Positions 1 to 8,646 of a stretch of DNA of 64,000 bases are shown here, one piece after another. A program made the position numbers and the translations under genes. Source of the stretch: Nostoc sp. JL33 (lineage in GTDB: Bacteria; Cyanobacteriota; Cyanobacteriia; Cyanobacteriales; Nostocaceae). Each line of letters opens with the position of its first letter. The first letter of the stretch is position 1. The stretch is taken from NCBI RefSeq assembly GCF_017114985.1, contig NZ_JABXKP010000078.1:62001-126000 (forward strand), written 5' to 3'. The notes under the pieces were generated by a model, which worked only from the letters and a program-made list of their open reading frames with translations, was not told the origin of the DNA and did not search any database.

Positions 1-97
1 TCAAATTATTCATTTTGAATGCGTGAATACGTGAATGCGTGAATTCAAAAAAGGTCAAGCCTTCAGTTAAGCTATTTCTAGCTTAAGTTGACACTAA

Positions 98-193
98 TAG
101 ACATAGGCGTGAAAAAGAATTGTTTTGACGTAGTAGTGCTACGTCTCTACAAGGGTTCTGGGTAACGCATATTTAATTTCACGCCTATGTCTA
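98..193. mobile_element. MITE-like element, 96 bp, 17-bp perfect terminal inverted repeats
   Basis: The left end tagacataggcgtgaaa (98-114) is the exact reverse complement of the right end (177-193). Both ends begin or finish in TA, which fits a TA target duplication of the IS630/Tc1-mariner kind. The interior holds a small palindrome around a gacgtag/ctacgtc core. A second, partly decayed copy lies at 12517-12597 and shares the interior and the whole right end. There is no coding capacity, so movement would need a transposase from elsewhere. Confidence 0.7.
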
Positions 194-369
194 ATGAGCA
201 TTGCTGTGCCCCTACCGCGTGGTATATTTAGCTGAAAATAGCTGTAAGAGGGGGACGCTGCGCCAACGGGAGCGTCTTATCATTCAACATCGCTCTTAGC
301 TAAGAGAATCGCTGTGTGGCTAAGACAGCGCCCTAAAAAAGATATTTGGATGATCGCCCTCAAAACTCG

Positions 370-558
370 GAACGCCGAGCTTGGAACACGGAACGCCGAG
401 ATTGGAACACGGAACGCCGAGATTTGAACTCGCAACGCCGAGATTGGAACTCGCAACGCCGAGCTTGGAACACGCAACGCCGAGCTTGAAACTCGCAACG
501 CCGAGATTGGAACTCGCAACGTCGAGATTGGAACTCGCAACGCCGAGATCAGAACTCG
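370..558. repeat. Tandem repeat, nine units of 21 bp
   Basis: Nine consecutive 21-bp units are built on a core like aacgccgag followed by cttggaacacg or attggaactcg, with a few substitutions per unit. Because the unit is 7 codons long, all frames are open and encode heptapeptide repeats on either strand, but no start signal or domain supports a gene. There are no unique spacers, so this is not a CRISPR array. Confidence 0.85.
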
Positions 559-684
559 GAATGTTGCGTGAGAGTCTATAACTTATGTGTAGACATGATC
601 CGCTTGCAAGCAAAAGTAACGTAAATATATTTTCTACAGACAAGGATACTACTTTGAAAAAGTTTGCTCGAAGTAGTTTTATTT

Positions 685-2256
685 ATGATTGTCATAATTC
701 AAACAATTGACTCTCAACTATCAATGGTGAACTCTACCCTCGTTGTCAGATTCTATATCAACCCTATGACAGGGAATGATACTAATACTGGTTCACGGTT
801 GAGTCCGTTTAAAAGCCTCACCCGTGCCTTAAAAGTAATTAAAATCCCCACGATAATTCATCTGGAATCGGGAACTTACAGCGCCGCTAGTGGTGAGGTG
901 TTCCCACTGATCATCCCTAGAGGGGCAACAGTGGTGGGTAACGAAGCGAAAAAAGGTGCAGGGATTGTAATTTCCGGGAGTGGCGAGTATGAAAGTCTCA
1001 GCTTTGGTGTGCAAAATATCACGCTGCTCTTGGTAGATAATGCCAGTCTTCTAGGTGTAACTGTCACCAATCCCTCAGTCAAAGGTACTGGTATCTGGAT
1101 TGAATCGGCTGCACCTACTTTAGCTAACAATACTTTCAGGGACTGTGGACGGGAAGGTGTGTTTACCACTGGTGCTGCCAAACCCGCAATTTTAGATAAC
1201 ATATTTGTGGAAAATACTGCTAGTGGGTTAGTGATGGCACGTTATAGCCAGGGAGAAGTCCTGCGGAATGTATTTCAAAGAAACCCTTTGGGCATAGCAA
1301 TTAGTGACTTTGCCGCCCCAGCGATCGCAAATAACAAATTATCCGAAAATCGCACGGCGATCGCCCTTTCTCGCAACGCCCAACCTGTGCTACGTCAAAA
1401 TCTCATTGCTAAAAATACCCAAGGTGGTCTATTAGTCAATGGCAATGCAATTCCCGACTTAGGTAACACCCAACATCGCGGTGATAATATTTTTCGTGAT
1501 AATAGTGAATTTGATTTATATAATGCCACTACACAAAAGCTGGTTTCCGTAGGTAATCAATTAAATCCTTCTCTAGTCAAGGGCTTGGTCGAATTGCTCC
1601 CAAGCAACCGGGTAGCGGTTAGCACCACTGACTCTAACGCTCCGACAGAATCCCGATCTCAAAAACTTCCCTTGTCCCCCCAACTAGATGGACATTGGGC
1701 AAAACCATTTATTCAGGCATTAGTGAACATGGATTTAACTCAGGGTTTTGCTGATGGTAGCTACCAGCCAGATAAACCCATGACTCGCGCCCAGTATGCG
1801 GCTTTGGTGGCGAGTGCCTTTAACCCATTTCCCAAAGTCCCAGCGCCTGATTTTACAGACGTACCCAAGGATTTTTGGGCTTATAGCGCTATCCAAATCG
1901 CGGCTAGTGGTGGCTTTGTGGGCGGATTTAGCGATCGCACTTTCCGTTTTGATCAAAATGTCCAGCGACTACAGGTGATTGTCTCCCTAGTAAACGGACT
2001 GGGACTACCAGCTGCTGATAGGGATATTTTAAAAGTATATAGCGATCGTCATACGATACCCGACTATGCCCAGACAGCCGTTGCCACTGCTACACAAGGG
2101 GGGATAGTTGTCAACTATCCAGATCCGAAAGTGCTTGCCCCTTCACGTTGGGCAACACGCGCCGAAGTTGCAGCGATGGTTTATCAGGCATTAGTTGCCA
2201 TTGGGCGAACATCTGCGATTAAATCAGTCTATGTAGGGTTGCATTCCAGAAGTTGA
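685..2256 (+). CDS. DUF1565 beta-helix protein with three SLH domains
   Basis: The N-terminal third matches the DUF1565/pectate-lyase-like pattern (FYINPMTGNDTNTGSRLSPF, then repeated short beta-helix turns such as ANNTF, LDNIF and LRNVF). The C-terminal part carries three S-layer homology repeats: GHWAKPFIQALVNMDLTQGF with GSYQPDKPMTRAQ; DVPKDFWAYSAIQIAA; and a degenerate third ending in SRWATRAEVAAMVYQAL. In cyanobacteria SLH proteins are exported and anchor to peptidoglycan. Oddly, none of the possible starts (TTG 664, ATG 685, ATG 724) gives a clear signal peptide; only a short hydrophobic VVLFMIVII stretch is present, so the 5' end may be truncated. ATG 685 is chosen, without a strong ribosome site. 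The function is inferred from domains only. Confidence 0.8.
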   Translation: MIVIIQTIDSQLSMVNSTLVVRFYINPMTGNDTNTGSRLSPFKSLTRALKVIKIPTIIHLESGTYSAASGEVFPLIIPRGATVVGNEAKKGAGIVISGSGEYESLSFGVQNITLLLVDNASLLGVTVTNPSVKGTGIWIESAAPTLANNTFRDCGREGVFTTGAAKPAILDNIFVENTASGLVMARYSQGEVLRNVFQRNPLGIAISDFAAPAIANNKLSENRTAIALSRNAQPVLRQNLIAKNTQGGLLVNGNAIPDLGNTQHRGDNIFRDNSEFDLYNATTQKLVSVGNQLNPSLVKGLVELLPSNRVAVSTTDSNAPTESRSQKLPLSPQLDGHWAKPFIQALVNMDLTQGFADGSYQPDKPMTRAQYAALVASAFNPFPKVPAPDFTDVPKDFWAYSAIQIAASGGFVGGFSDRTFRFDQNVQRLQVIVSLVNGLGLPAADRDILKVYSDRHTIPDYAQTAVATATQGGIVVNYPDPKVLAPSRWATRAEVAAMVYQALVAIGRTSAIKSVYVGLHSRS

Positions 2257-2385
2257 CAAGTAGAATAGGAAACACTGCCTATCCGCTTAGTAACTCGTGA
2301 AAAAAAACCATGTAGTTAAAAGCACGCTAGGCTAATATGCGATGGGTGACAAATCTTAGACCTATTGCTTAGAGCTAATAGCCCC

Positions 2386-3144
2386 ATGTTAACAACACTT
2401 CCAGACACTTCTGCCAACTTAGCGATCGCCTTATTAATTAACTATAGTTTCGATCTCAGTGGGTATAGTGCCAATGAGCTAGTTGAGCGTTGGCAAACGC
2501 AATTTCCCCTTAATTGGCTACACCTGGCAGTGATTGAGGCACTATATCAAGGTCGTTATAAAGGGGTTTCGGTGCAGCAAATCTTAGTATTTTGGCAGCG
2601 CCGGGATCAGGCTACATATCATTTCAACATGGAATTTGAACGGATGATTTGTAGCAAATTTCCCCAAAGGTTAACCTCATTGGCTGCACCAGCGCTACCG
2701 CCAGCCCAGAAAAACCCTACTGTAGAGAAAGTGACGAATCCTCAATTACCACCAGCTAAGATTGACAAGGGCTATCAACACACCAATAGTGCAACTCTAC
2801 AACTGAAAAGTTCCGAACCAAAGACATCTTTGAGTGAAGAAGAGCAAAAGCCGGAAGATAGAGACAATAAAACCGTCTCCAAGTCTTCGCTTTCTGGGAA
2901 ATTTGCCTCTTCGGCAACCCTTCAGCTATCATCTGCTGTCAGCCAAAGGCAAACTTCACAAGAAAGTCCACCGCCCTCTCCATCACCATTGCATCATAAA
3001 CGGGCAAAGCTGCTTCCACCTGCTGCTATTCATGCCCCAATCGGGCAATTTACCCCAGAAAAAAGCGATCGCTCTGAGTCTTTCACATCTAAACTCAAAG
3101 CGATGACTGGCGAACACAATCCAATTGTGGGGAGTAATTCGTAA
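2386..3144 (+). CDS. Conserved cyanobacterial hypothetical protein with low-complexity tail
   Basis: About 252 aa. The first ~95 residues look globular (LIN YSFDLSGYSANELVERWQ, then VIEALYQGRYKGVSVQQILVFW in pieces) and probably form a helical domain. The remainder is Pro/Ser/Thr/Lys-rich and looks disordered. ATG 2386 is preferred over the in-frame TTG at 2365 because the conserved-looking part starts there. No enzymatic motif is recognised. The stop codon falls inside a GTAATTC heptamer repeat (3134-3166), so the last residues (GSNS) are repeat-encoded and the natural C-terminus may be altered. It lies 130 bp downstream of the SLH gene and could be co-transcribed. Confidence 0.7.
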   Translation: MLTTLPDTSANLAIALLINYSFDLSGYSANELVERWQTQFPLNWLHLAVIEALYQGRYKGVSVQQILVFWQRRDQATYHFNMEFERMICSKFPQRLTSLAAPALPPAQKNPTVEKVTNPQLPPAKIDKGYQHTNSATLQLKSSEPKTSLSEEEQKPEDRDNKTVSKSSLSGKFASSATLQLSSAVSQRQTSQESPPPSPSPLHHKRAKLLPPAAIHAPIGQFTPEKSDRSESFTSKLKAMTGEHNPIVGSNS

Positions 3145-3166
3145 TTCGTAATTCGTAATTCGTAAT
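3134..3166. repeat. Heptanucleotide tandem repeat (GTAATTC)n
   Basis: Four to five copies of GTAATTC lie in direct tandem. This is the STRR type of short repeat typical of Nostoc/Anabaena genomes. It overlaps the stop codon of the upstream CDS. Confidence 0.85.
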
Positions 3167-3180
3167 GACACTCTCTACAA

Positions 3181-3260
3181 GACGCTTCTCTTCTTAGGCT
3201 CCGCCAACGCGTAGCTTGTCGGACGCTGTTTGTACGCGGACTCGCTAATGCTACGAAGAC
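3181..3260. repeat. Dispersed palindromic repeat
   Basis: GC-rich palindromic DNA (gcgtagcttgtcggacgct and flanks) in an AT-rich spacer. Similar modules (cgcgtagcttgtc) recur at about 35850-35925 and related ones at 52599-52716. It resembles the small dispersed repeats common in filamentous cyanobacteria. No coding function is seen. Confidence 0.6.
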
Positions 3261-3446
3261 AGTAATTCGTAATTAAAAAAGTCAGATTTAATCTAAGTTT
3301 TCAGGTTTACATCTGTAGCTTACTTTTGGAGAATTGGGATTAATTTTTGGGCATTGGTAAAAAGAGAGAGAATAATTCTTTTTTTCTCTGCCTTTGGAGG
3401 ATGAGGTTTTCACCCGATGAATCACCACCGCAACTTTTTTAGGTTT

Positions 3447-5522
3447 TTACTCTGCAACTAACTCCTTAAAGCGCTGATCATTGGCAATCTCATCAAAATC
3501 TAGGTCAGATGCTGCGTCTTCTTTATACCTGGGATTAAGTTCAATTGCTTGTTGTAGAGTTAGCAGAGATAGTTCAACTTGTCTTTGCAGTGCGTAACAG
3601 GCTGCTTTGTTGTAATAGGCACTGGCATAATCTGGATTAATTTCTAAGGCTTTGTTAAAACTAGCGATCGCTTCATCATCGCATCCCAATCTTACCAAAG
3701 TATAACCGTGTTTATCCCAGATTTTGGGAGAATTGGGTTGGAATTCCAACGCTTTTTCAAAGGACGTTATTGCCTCTTCGTATTGTTCTAATGCTACTAG
3801 GGAAAGACCGCGATTTAACCAAGCAATTGCATCATCCGGCTTGATTTGTATAGCTTTATCAAATGAGGTAAAGGCTTGCTGATGCTGTTGTAAGTTCCCA
3901 AAAGCAACGCCGCGATCGCACCAAGCTTGATGATAATCTGGCTGAATCGCAATAGCTCGATCATAGGAAGCGATCGCATCTTTGTAGCGTTTCAACCTTC
4001 CGAGAGTTAGACCGCGTTTTAACCAAGCCACAGGTTCATCAGGTTGGATTTTAACCGCTTGGTTGTAAGCTGCGATCGCATCTTCATAACGCCTTTGGGA
4101 AAACAGTTCATCTCCCTGTTTTACATACTCATCAGCAGTGAATTCCGGTTGTATTAGCTCTTCTTGTATTTCTTCCTCAACTTCAGAATTCACCAGCTCT
4201 GGAATAGATTCAGGTGTAATTTCAGTTAATTCTTGAAGTATCAGATCCTTTCTTTCTTGGGCATTCAATTCTAACTCAGATTGAGAGACAAACTCAGTTT
4301 CTAATCTTTCTAACTTCTCCAAAATTATAATCTTTTGTTGTTGAGCATTCAATTGTAATTCTGAGAATTGCAAAGTAAACTCAGAACCCGATTTTTCTAA
4401 ATTCTCAATGATTAACTCTTTGCACTTTTGAGCATCTATTTGTAATTCTGATAGTTGTTCAGCAAACTCTGACTGCAACCTTGCTAAACTCTCAACAATT
4501 TTATTTTTTTGCTCCTGAGCATCTACCTGTAATTCCAATAATTGAGATTTCAATTGATTATCTAATTTTCCTAAATTTTCAATTGTAATCTCTTTTTTAT
4601 TTTGAGTATCTACCTGTAATTCCGATAACTTTTCAGCAAATTCTGACTGCAATTTTGTTAAATTTTCAAGAGCTATATCCTTTTGCTTTTGAGCATCAGA
4701 CTGCAATCCAGAAAGTTGAGATGTGAACTCAGACCTTGATACTTCTAAATCAAAAACGGCTAGTTCTTGCTGTTGTTGCACACCTAACTTTAACTTAGAC
4801 AGTTCCTCTGCCATAACAGATGCTAATTTTCCGAGATTTCCCAGCGCTATATCTCTTTTTTGTTGAGCATCAAACTCTAACTTAGATAGCCCGGAAGCAA
4901 ATTTTGACTCTAAAATTTCTATATTTTCTTGAGATTTTTTGAGTTCAGTTTCTAATCTACTTAATACCTGTGCTTTAGCTGAAGCTAGCTCCGATGTAAT
5001 AATAGATATATTTTCTTCTTCACTTTTAATTTTTTGCTGTAAAGCAGCCGTTTCTTGTTCTAATTCATAATTTATTTTTTTAGCTTCTTGAATAACATTT
5101 TCAGCCTCTTGTTTAACGGTGGTTAGCTGATTTTGTAATTTTTCCATCCCCTGTAATTGTTGCATTGCTCTCTCAACAATTTCACGGATTATCACCCGTC
5201 GCAAGAGCCAAAATAAAGCAATGATTGCGACTGGAAATAGGCTTAATATAACTAGCCAGACATTCAGTAAGATAGTTGTACGGCTAAAAGCGCTATTAAA
5301 ATCAGATTGGACTTGCTGTTGAATTCGCTTTTCGGTTCGTAGTCGTGCTAATTCTTCCCGTTCCTGATTCGATAAGACTGGAGCAGGAGTTAGTGCAGGT
5401 TTGGGTGATGGTGCAGATTGTCCACTGGCAATACTAGCGGATAACAGTAAGGGTAAAAATACGATAGTGCTTTTTACAATTAAAGCGAAAACAGCTTGAT
5501 TTTTGCTCTTCATAACAACCAT
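3447..5522 (-). CDS. Membrane-anchored coiled-coil TPR protein
   Basis: 691 aa. The N-terminus is a signal-anchor-like hydrophobic segment (about 12-33) ending in SIASGQS, followed by a Pro-rich linker. A second membrane segment follows at about 84-108 (NVWLVILSLFPVAIIALFWLL). Residues ~110-440 are a long coiled coil with internal repeats of roughly 35-40 residues (SELQVDAQ, LENLGKL, LQSEFAE variants). The C-terminal ~210 residues hold about six TPR units (YEDAIAAYNQAVKIQPDEPV and similar). The architecture suggests a scaffold with a large soluble domain for protein-protein contacts; which side of the membrane it faces is not determined. The ATG at 5522 is well placed. No specific partner is known from the sequence. 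Confidence 0.8.
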   Translation of the reverse strand: MVVMKSKNQAVFALIVKSTIVFLPLLLSASIASGQSAPSPKPALTPAPVLSNQEREELARLRTEKRIQQQVQSDFNSAFSRTTILLNVWLVILSLFPVAIIALFWLLRRVIIREIVERAMQQLQGMEKLQNQLTTVKQEAENVIQEAKKINYELEQETAALQQKIKSEEENISIITSELASAKAQVLSRLETELKKSQENIEILESKFASGLSKLEFDAQQKRDIALGNLGKLASVMAEELSKLKLGVQQQQELAVFDLEVSRSEFTSQLSGLQSDAQKQKDIALENLTKLQSEFAEKLSELQVDTQNKKEITIENLGKLDNQLKSQLLELQVDAQEQKNKIVESLARLQSEFAEQLSELQIDAQKCKELIIENLEKSGSEFTLQFSELQLNAQQQKIIILEKLERLETEFVSQSELELNAQERKDLILQELTEITPESIPELVNSEVEEEIQEELIQPEFTADEYVKQGDELFSQRRYEDAIAAYNQAVKIQPDEPVAWLKRGLTLGRLKRYKDAIASYDRAIAIQPDYHQAWCDRGVAFGNLQQHQQAFTSFDKAIQIKPDDAIAWLNRGLSLVALEQYEEAITSFEKALEFQPNSPKIWDKHGYTLVRLGCDDEAIASFNKALEINPDYASAYYNKAACYALQRQVELSLLTLQQAIELNPRYKEDAASDLDFDEIANDQRFKELVAE

Positions 5523-5998
5523 CTCAGTCTGTTGGTCAGTTTTTGAAGCGGCGTGCCTCTCTCCAATCTATAACAGAATTAAGTAGTGAAATGTTGTAGA
5601 GGCACTGGGAAATCCTGAACAATCCTTAATTAATCTGCTCTATCGTCCCTTAGTGTACTTAAAACTTCAGTGGTGGAGTGCAGTCAAGTTTTTGACATTT
5701 TTTTTATGACGTACTATTATAACATTACTAAGTTGTAGTTACTGCCAAAGACCGCAAAAACCAAGCAGCACAAATAAGATTTATCAACCTGTGGAATACA
5801 GATTGCAGGAGCATCGGCGCTTTCTTAGACCATCCACCGAACTAGGTTCGGACTTTGTTGCTACAAATGGCAGGGCGTTGAAACTGGAAGTTCTACCTGT
5901 ACGCGAAGTGTCAGGTGTCGGGACTTCGCACTAACATTAGATTATCTAGGGTAAGCAGATTACTTGTCATCAAATTAACTTCACAAAGGCGGTAGAAA
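5523..5998. other. Intergenic region between divergent genes
   Basis: A 476-bp spacer between the minus-strand TPR gene and the plus-strand small gene at 5999, so it should contain both promoters. A T-rich stretch near 5697-5706 and AT-rich tracts follow. A frame at about 5785-5931 is open for some 50 codons without an ATG and matches nothing I recognise. A small hairpin with cgaagt/acttcg arms lies near 5904-5928. Confidence 0.4.
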
Positions 5999-6259
5999 AT
6001 GGGTCGCTTAAATCCTTATACATTGCAATTGCAGATTACCCGAATGTTTGAGCAAGGGCAATCATTTTTTGCCACAACCAAAGTACAGGATTGGTTGAAA
6101 GAACGCAAACACAATCCAGAAGATTATGACATTCTTTTCCATAAAAAACCTGCGCCTCCAGGTTCCAAAGAAGTGATGGTAGTGGAAATTGAATTACGCC
6201 GCAAAGATGGACAACCTGTAGATCCTTGGTTGCAGGAACAAGCAAATCTCCATGCCTGA
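5999..6259 (+). CDS. Small conserved hypothetical protein (86 aa)
   Basis: An 86-residue soluble protein starting MGRLNPYTLQLQITRMFEQG, charged and without membrane segments or known motifs. A purine-rich site (ggcggtag) precedes the ATG at 5999, and an intrinsic terminator follows at 6322, so it appears to be a monocistronic real gene. It resembles short conserved cyanobacterial proteins of unknown role; I cannot assign a function. Confidence 0.7.
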   Translation: MGRLNPYTLQLQITRMFEQGQSFFATTKVQDWLKERKHNPEDYDILFHKKPAPPGSKEVMVVEIELRRKDGQPVDPWLQEQANLHA

Positions 6260-6321
6260 TTTTAGCAACTAGCAATTTTCAATTTAAATTCAGATTATCT
6301 TAACAGAATTTTCCAAAATAT

Positions 6322-6352
6322 AGCGTTCCCAATTGCGGAACGCTCTTTGTTA
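6322..6352 (+). terminator. Intrinsic terminator of the small gene at 5999
   Basis: An 8-bp perfect stem, agcgttcc (6322-6329) with ggaacgct (6337-6344), and a 7-nt loop, followed by a T-rich run (ctttgttatt). Placed 63 nt after the stop codon. Confidence 0.7.
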
Positions 6353-6357
6353 TTAAC

Positions 6358-6456
6358 CTAAAACACATCTAAGAAAGCATATTAAAAATTTTTCAACATC
6401 TTGTGGGGTGGGCATCTTGCCCGCCTTGATTATGCAACTTAAATGCTGATTAGCTT
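6358..6456. repeat. Dispersed repeat, copy A (about 99 bp)
   Basis: Aligns with 36483-36580: shared blocks are aaaacacatctaag, atcttgtggggtgg, gcccgcc and gcaacttaaatg, with scattered differences. Both copies include a hairpin-like ggggtgggc...gcccgcc core. A third, shorter occurrence of the core is at about 35544-35570. Non-coding. Confidence 0.7.
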
Positions 6457-8254
6457 AGGACTTACGCAGAAGAGATCCCCCAATGTTATCTGTGCGATTA
6501 GCCATATCAAAAACATTAAATTCAATTCCGTCTAGCTTCAGCCTCAAAGTCTCTAATAAGAGGCTTACCCTTTCTTCGATAAAAATAGTTAGGGCGTGTT
6601 CAGGAAGTGCATCGGCTCTTGACCATTCAAGAATAATCGTAGGTATAAGATGAGAACGTAGCACTTCTTCTAAACCAGGCTGGTCATATTCTTTGAGATA
6701 ATCTAATGGATTTTTATCGCGAATTTTCAAATTAGTTATTTGAGACAGATAGGCAATATTCATCAAGCTGTCAGATTCTATTTGACTAGCAATACCACTC
6801 TCTTTAATAAAGTTAACTGGAAATATATGGTGCAAGTTAGGCTTATCTGTTAGCAGATAATAAACATCAGACAAAACATATTGATGAGGTTTTGCCCAAT
6901 CCTTTGGCTCATGGTTTGCATAAAGTGATAGGATCGCTCTGGATAAGCGACCTCTAGAACTGTAAAATGATTTTTTTAGGTTGTTTATATCAATTTTAAA
7001 TTGATTGAATGAGTAAGTATTCGTAGTTTTTTGTTGATTAAGAAATTCTATATGTTGCCAAAGGTGGGTAGTATTAGACAGCAAATCTTCATTGTGAAAA
7101 CAATAATACCAAAAATACTTTTCTAAAAAAATGTAATTCGGTTTAATATTACGATAAAAATATGCTGTTATAGTCAGATATAAATATCGGTAAGGAATTA
7201 ACTTTGGCCCCTTGATATGCAAACAATTATCAAAAAAATTAAAAGTTTTAGCGATCGCTGTTTTAAAATCTGACCATACAGCTTCAATATGTTCTGTTTT
7301 GAGATTATTAAGATATTTATCAGTAATATTTTGTATCCCTGCATCAGGAAATTCAAGTTTTACTACTACAGCTAGCATCTGAAGCAATGTCCAATCATCA
7401 ACACTCGCATATTGACTGCTAGCAATAGACTCTCTAAAATTATTAATTAATTCCCGAAGGTAAAACCCAGGAATATTATTCTTTTTGTCTTCACTACGAA
7501 AAGTCTTAGCCACCACAATATCAAAGATATATAATGGTTTTCCAGCTTGATTAATCCGCTCAAATATTTGACATACTTCTGCAACTTCAATACCTCGTAA
7601 TTCAATAAAAGAGATCCTGTAGTTATCAAAAATTTGCCTCACTCTTTTTAGCTGTTTTTTGTATAAATTCTTATGTTCCTTATTTTCAATTTCCAAAAGA
7701 CGATCTTCTATAGTGTCGTAATCAGATTTGATATCTTTTAACTTGACAATTAATCCTTGTTTATAACGCTTATATCTCTCTATATTTAAATTTAATTGAC
7801 CACCTTTATCATCAATTTCATCCCAGAATAAAAACCTTTTTTTATAGCTTATATCATCAGTGGTATCAGTAAATTCAATAGTCAAGTCTATATACAAGGT
7901 TGGATCAAAATTTTCCTTGTCAGCAATCTTGCCTCCATGTATTGACATTAAAAGAGCAGTTGTTCTTTGTTGTCCATCTAAAATATATTGGTATTCGTTA
8001 GAAGAAAAATTATCAGCAAGCTTAATACCTCCTATTTCTCTATGGCTTTCTAGCTTAGTACTGGTTTTCCAAATTAAAATACTTCCTAAAGGATAGAATT
8101 TATAAATACTATCCCAGAGTTTTTTAACATTTTCTTTCTCCCAGACGACATCTCTTTGAAAAGTTGGAATTTGATACTTACTAGCTAAGAGATTTTCCAA
8201 ATAGGTAGCAATGCCAGAATCAGTTGGCTGAATGCGATCAGTGTATGTAGACAT
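6455..8254 (-). CDS. DUF262/DUF1524 protein, GmrSD-like type IV restriction or related defence nuclease
   Basis: 599 aa. The N-terminal DUF262 (ParB/sulfiredoxin-like fold) is marked by IPTFQRDVVW at ~29-38 and the signature DGQQRTTALL at 93-102. In GmrS-type proteins this domain binds and hydrolyses nucleotides. The C-terminal part has a DUF1524/HNH-like motif, LHHIFP (~474-479), followed by the NIAYLSQITNLKIRDKNP segment, where conserved Asn and Lys positions are expected. A single-chain GmrSD arrangement fits restriction of modified foreign DNA, but the substrate cannot be read from the sequence. It stands alone without a methyltransferase partner, as type IV systems do. It is more AT-rich by eye than its neighbours, compatible with acquisition. 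Stop falls within the ggacttacgca repeat word. Confidence 0.8.
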   Translation of the reverse strand: MSTYTDRIQPTDSGIATYLENLLASKYQIPTFQRDVVWEKENVKKLWDSIYKFYPLGSILIWKTSTKLESHREIGGIKLADNFSSNEYQYILDGQQRTTALLMSIHGGKIADKENFDPTLYIDLTIEFTDTTDDISYKKRFLFWDEIDDKGGQLNLNIERYKRYKQGLIVKLKDIKSDYDTIEDRLLEIENKEHKNLYKKQLKRVRQIFDNYRISFIELRGIEVAEVCQIFERINQAGKPLYIFDIVVAKTFRSEDKKNNIPGFYLRELINNFRESIASSQYASVDDWTLLQMLAVVVKLEFPDAGIQNITDKYLNNLKTEHIEAVWSDFKTAIAKTFNFFDNCLHIKGPKLIPYRYLYLTITAYFYRNIKPNYIFLEKYFWYYCFHNEDLLSNTTHLWQHIEFLNQQKTTNTYSFNQFKIDINNLKKSFYSSRGRLSRAILSLYANHEPKDWAKPHQYVLSDVYYLLTDKPNLHHIFPVNFIKESGIASQIESDSLMNIAYLSQITNLKIRDKNPLDYLKEYDQPGLEEVLRSHLIPTIILEWSRADALPEHALTIFIEERVSLLLETLRLKLDGIEFNVFDMANRTDNIGGSLLRKS

Positions 8255-8646
8255 TAATTTGGCCTTACCTAACTTTGAGTAAATATCAAGATTGGTGTGT
8301 GAATTTAACTAGTTTTAGTAAAATTCCATACCAAGCTAACTGATATTTAATTAAGTAGCAACTCACATTTTAGAAAACCTCTACGGTTTTAAGTTGCATT
8401 CAATCTTAGTACAGTTGGGTGATAACCCTCAGTCTATCTGGTTTTTGGCTTAACTGAACTGGATTTGATTTTTTTATACGTATTATCTCGTAGTCTTTTT
8501 CAAAAATCAAATCTGATCCCCATATAGATATATTGATTATTTTGCGATGAGAAATAATCAAGGCTGCGATTATCAATAATTTTTTGGGCAATCTAAATAT
8601 AGCCCTTTTTTCTGATTAGCAAATCAATTGTTTAAGGAAGGAACCT
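8255..8646. other. Intergenic region between divergent DUF262 and kinase genes
   Basis: About 390 bp of AT-rich spacer that must contain both promoters. It includes copy A of a 67-bp dispersed repeat (8388-8454). The open frame on the minus strand at 8406-8591 is partly repeat DNA and has no recognisable product. Confidence 0.5.
8388..8454. repeat. 67-bp dispersed repeat, copy A
   Basis: Nearly identical to 12608-12674 (about three mismatches). Core words are aagttgcattcaat, ttgggtgataaccctcag and tctggtttttggcttaac. Copy B overlaps the 3' end of a gene, this one does not. Confidence 0.8.

Larger units (their letters stand above)
1..663. other. Gene-free, repeat-filled left end of the window
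   Basis: No convincing gene is seen. The stretch holds a MITE-like element (98-193) and a 21-bp tandem repeat (370-558). The open frames across the tandem repeat on both strands arise because 21 is a multiple of three, so every frame stays open. No promoter could be assigned with confidence. Confidence 0.6.

Noticed and set aside
370..558. Possible CRISPR array
   Set aside because: Units are contiguous 21-bp copies without unique spacers, and no cas gene is nearby.
280..643. Long open frames on both strands across the left-end repeat
   Set aside because: They exist only because the 21-bp repeat keeps every frame open; no start signal, domain or conserved non-repeat part.
8406..8591. Minus-strand 61-codon ORF
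   Set aside because: Largely repeat DNA shared with 12608-12674; no family, no ribosome site.
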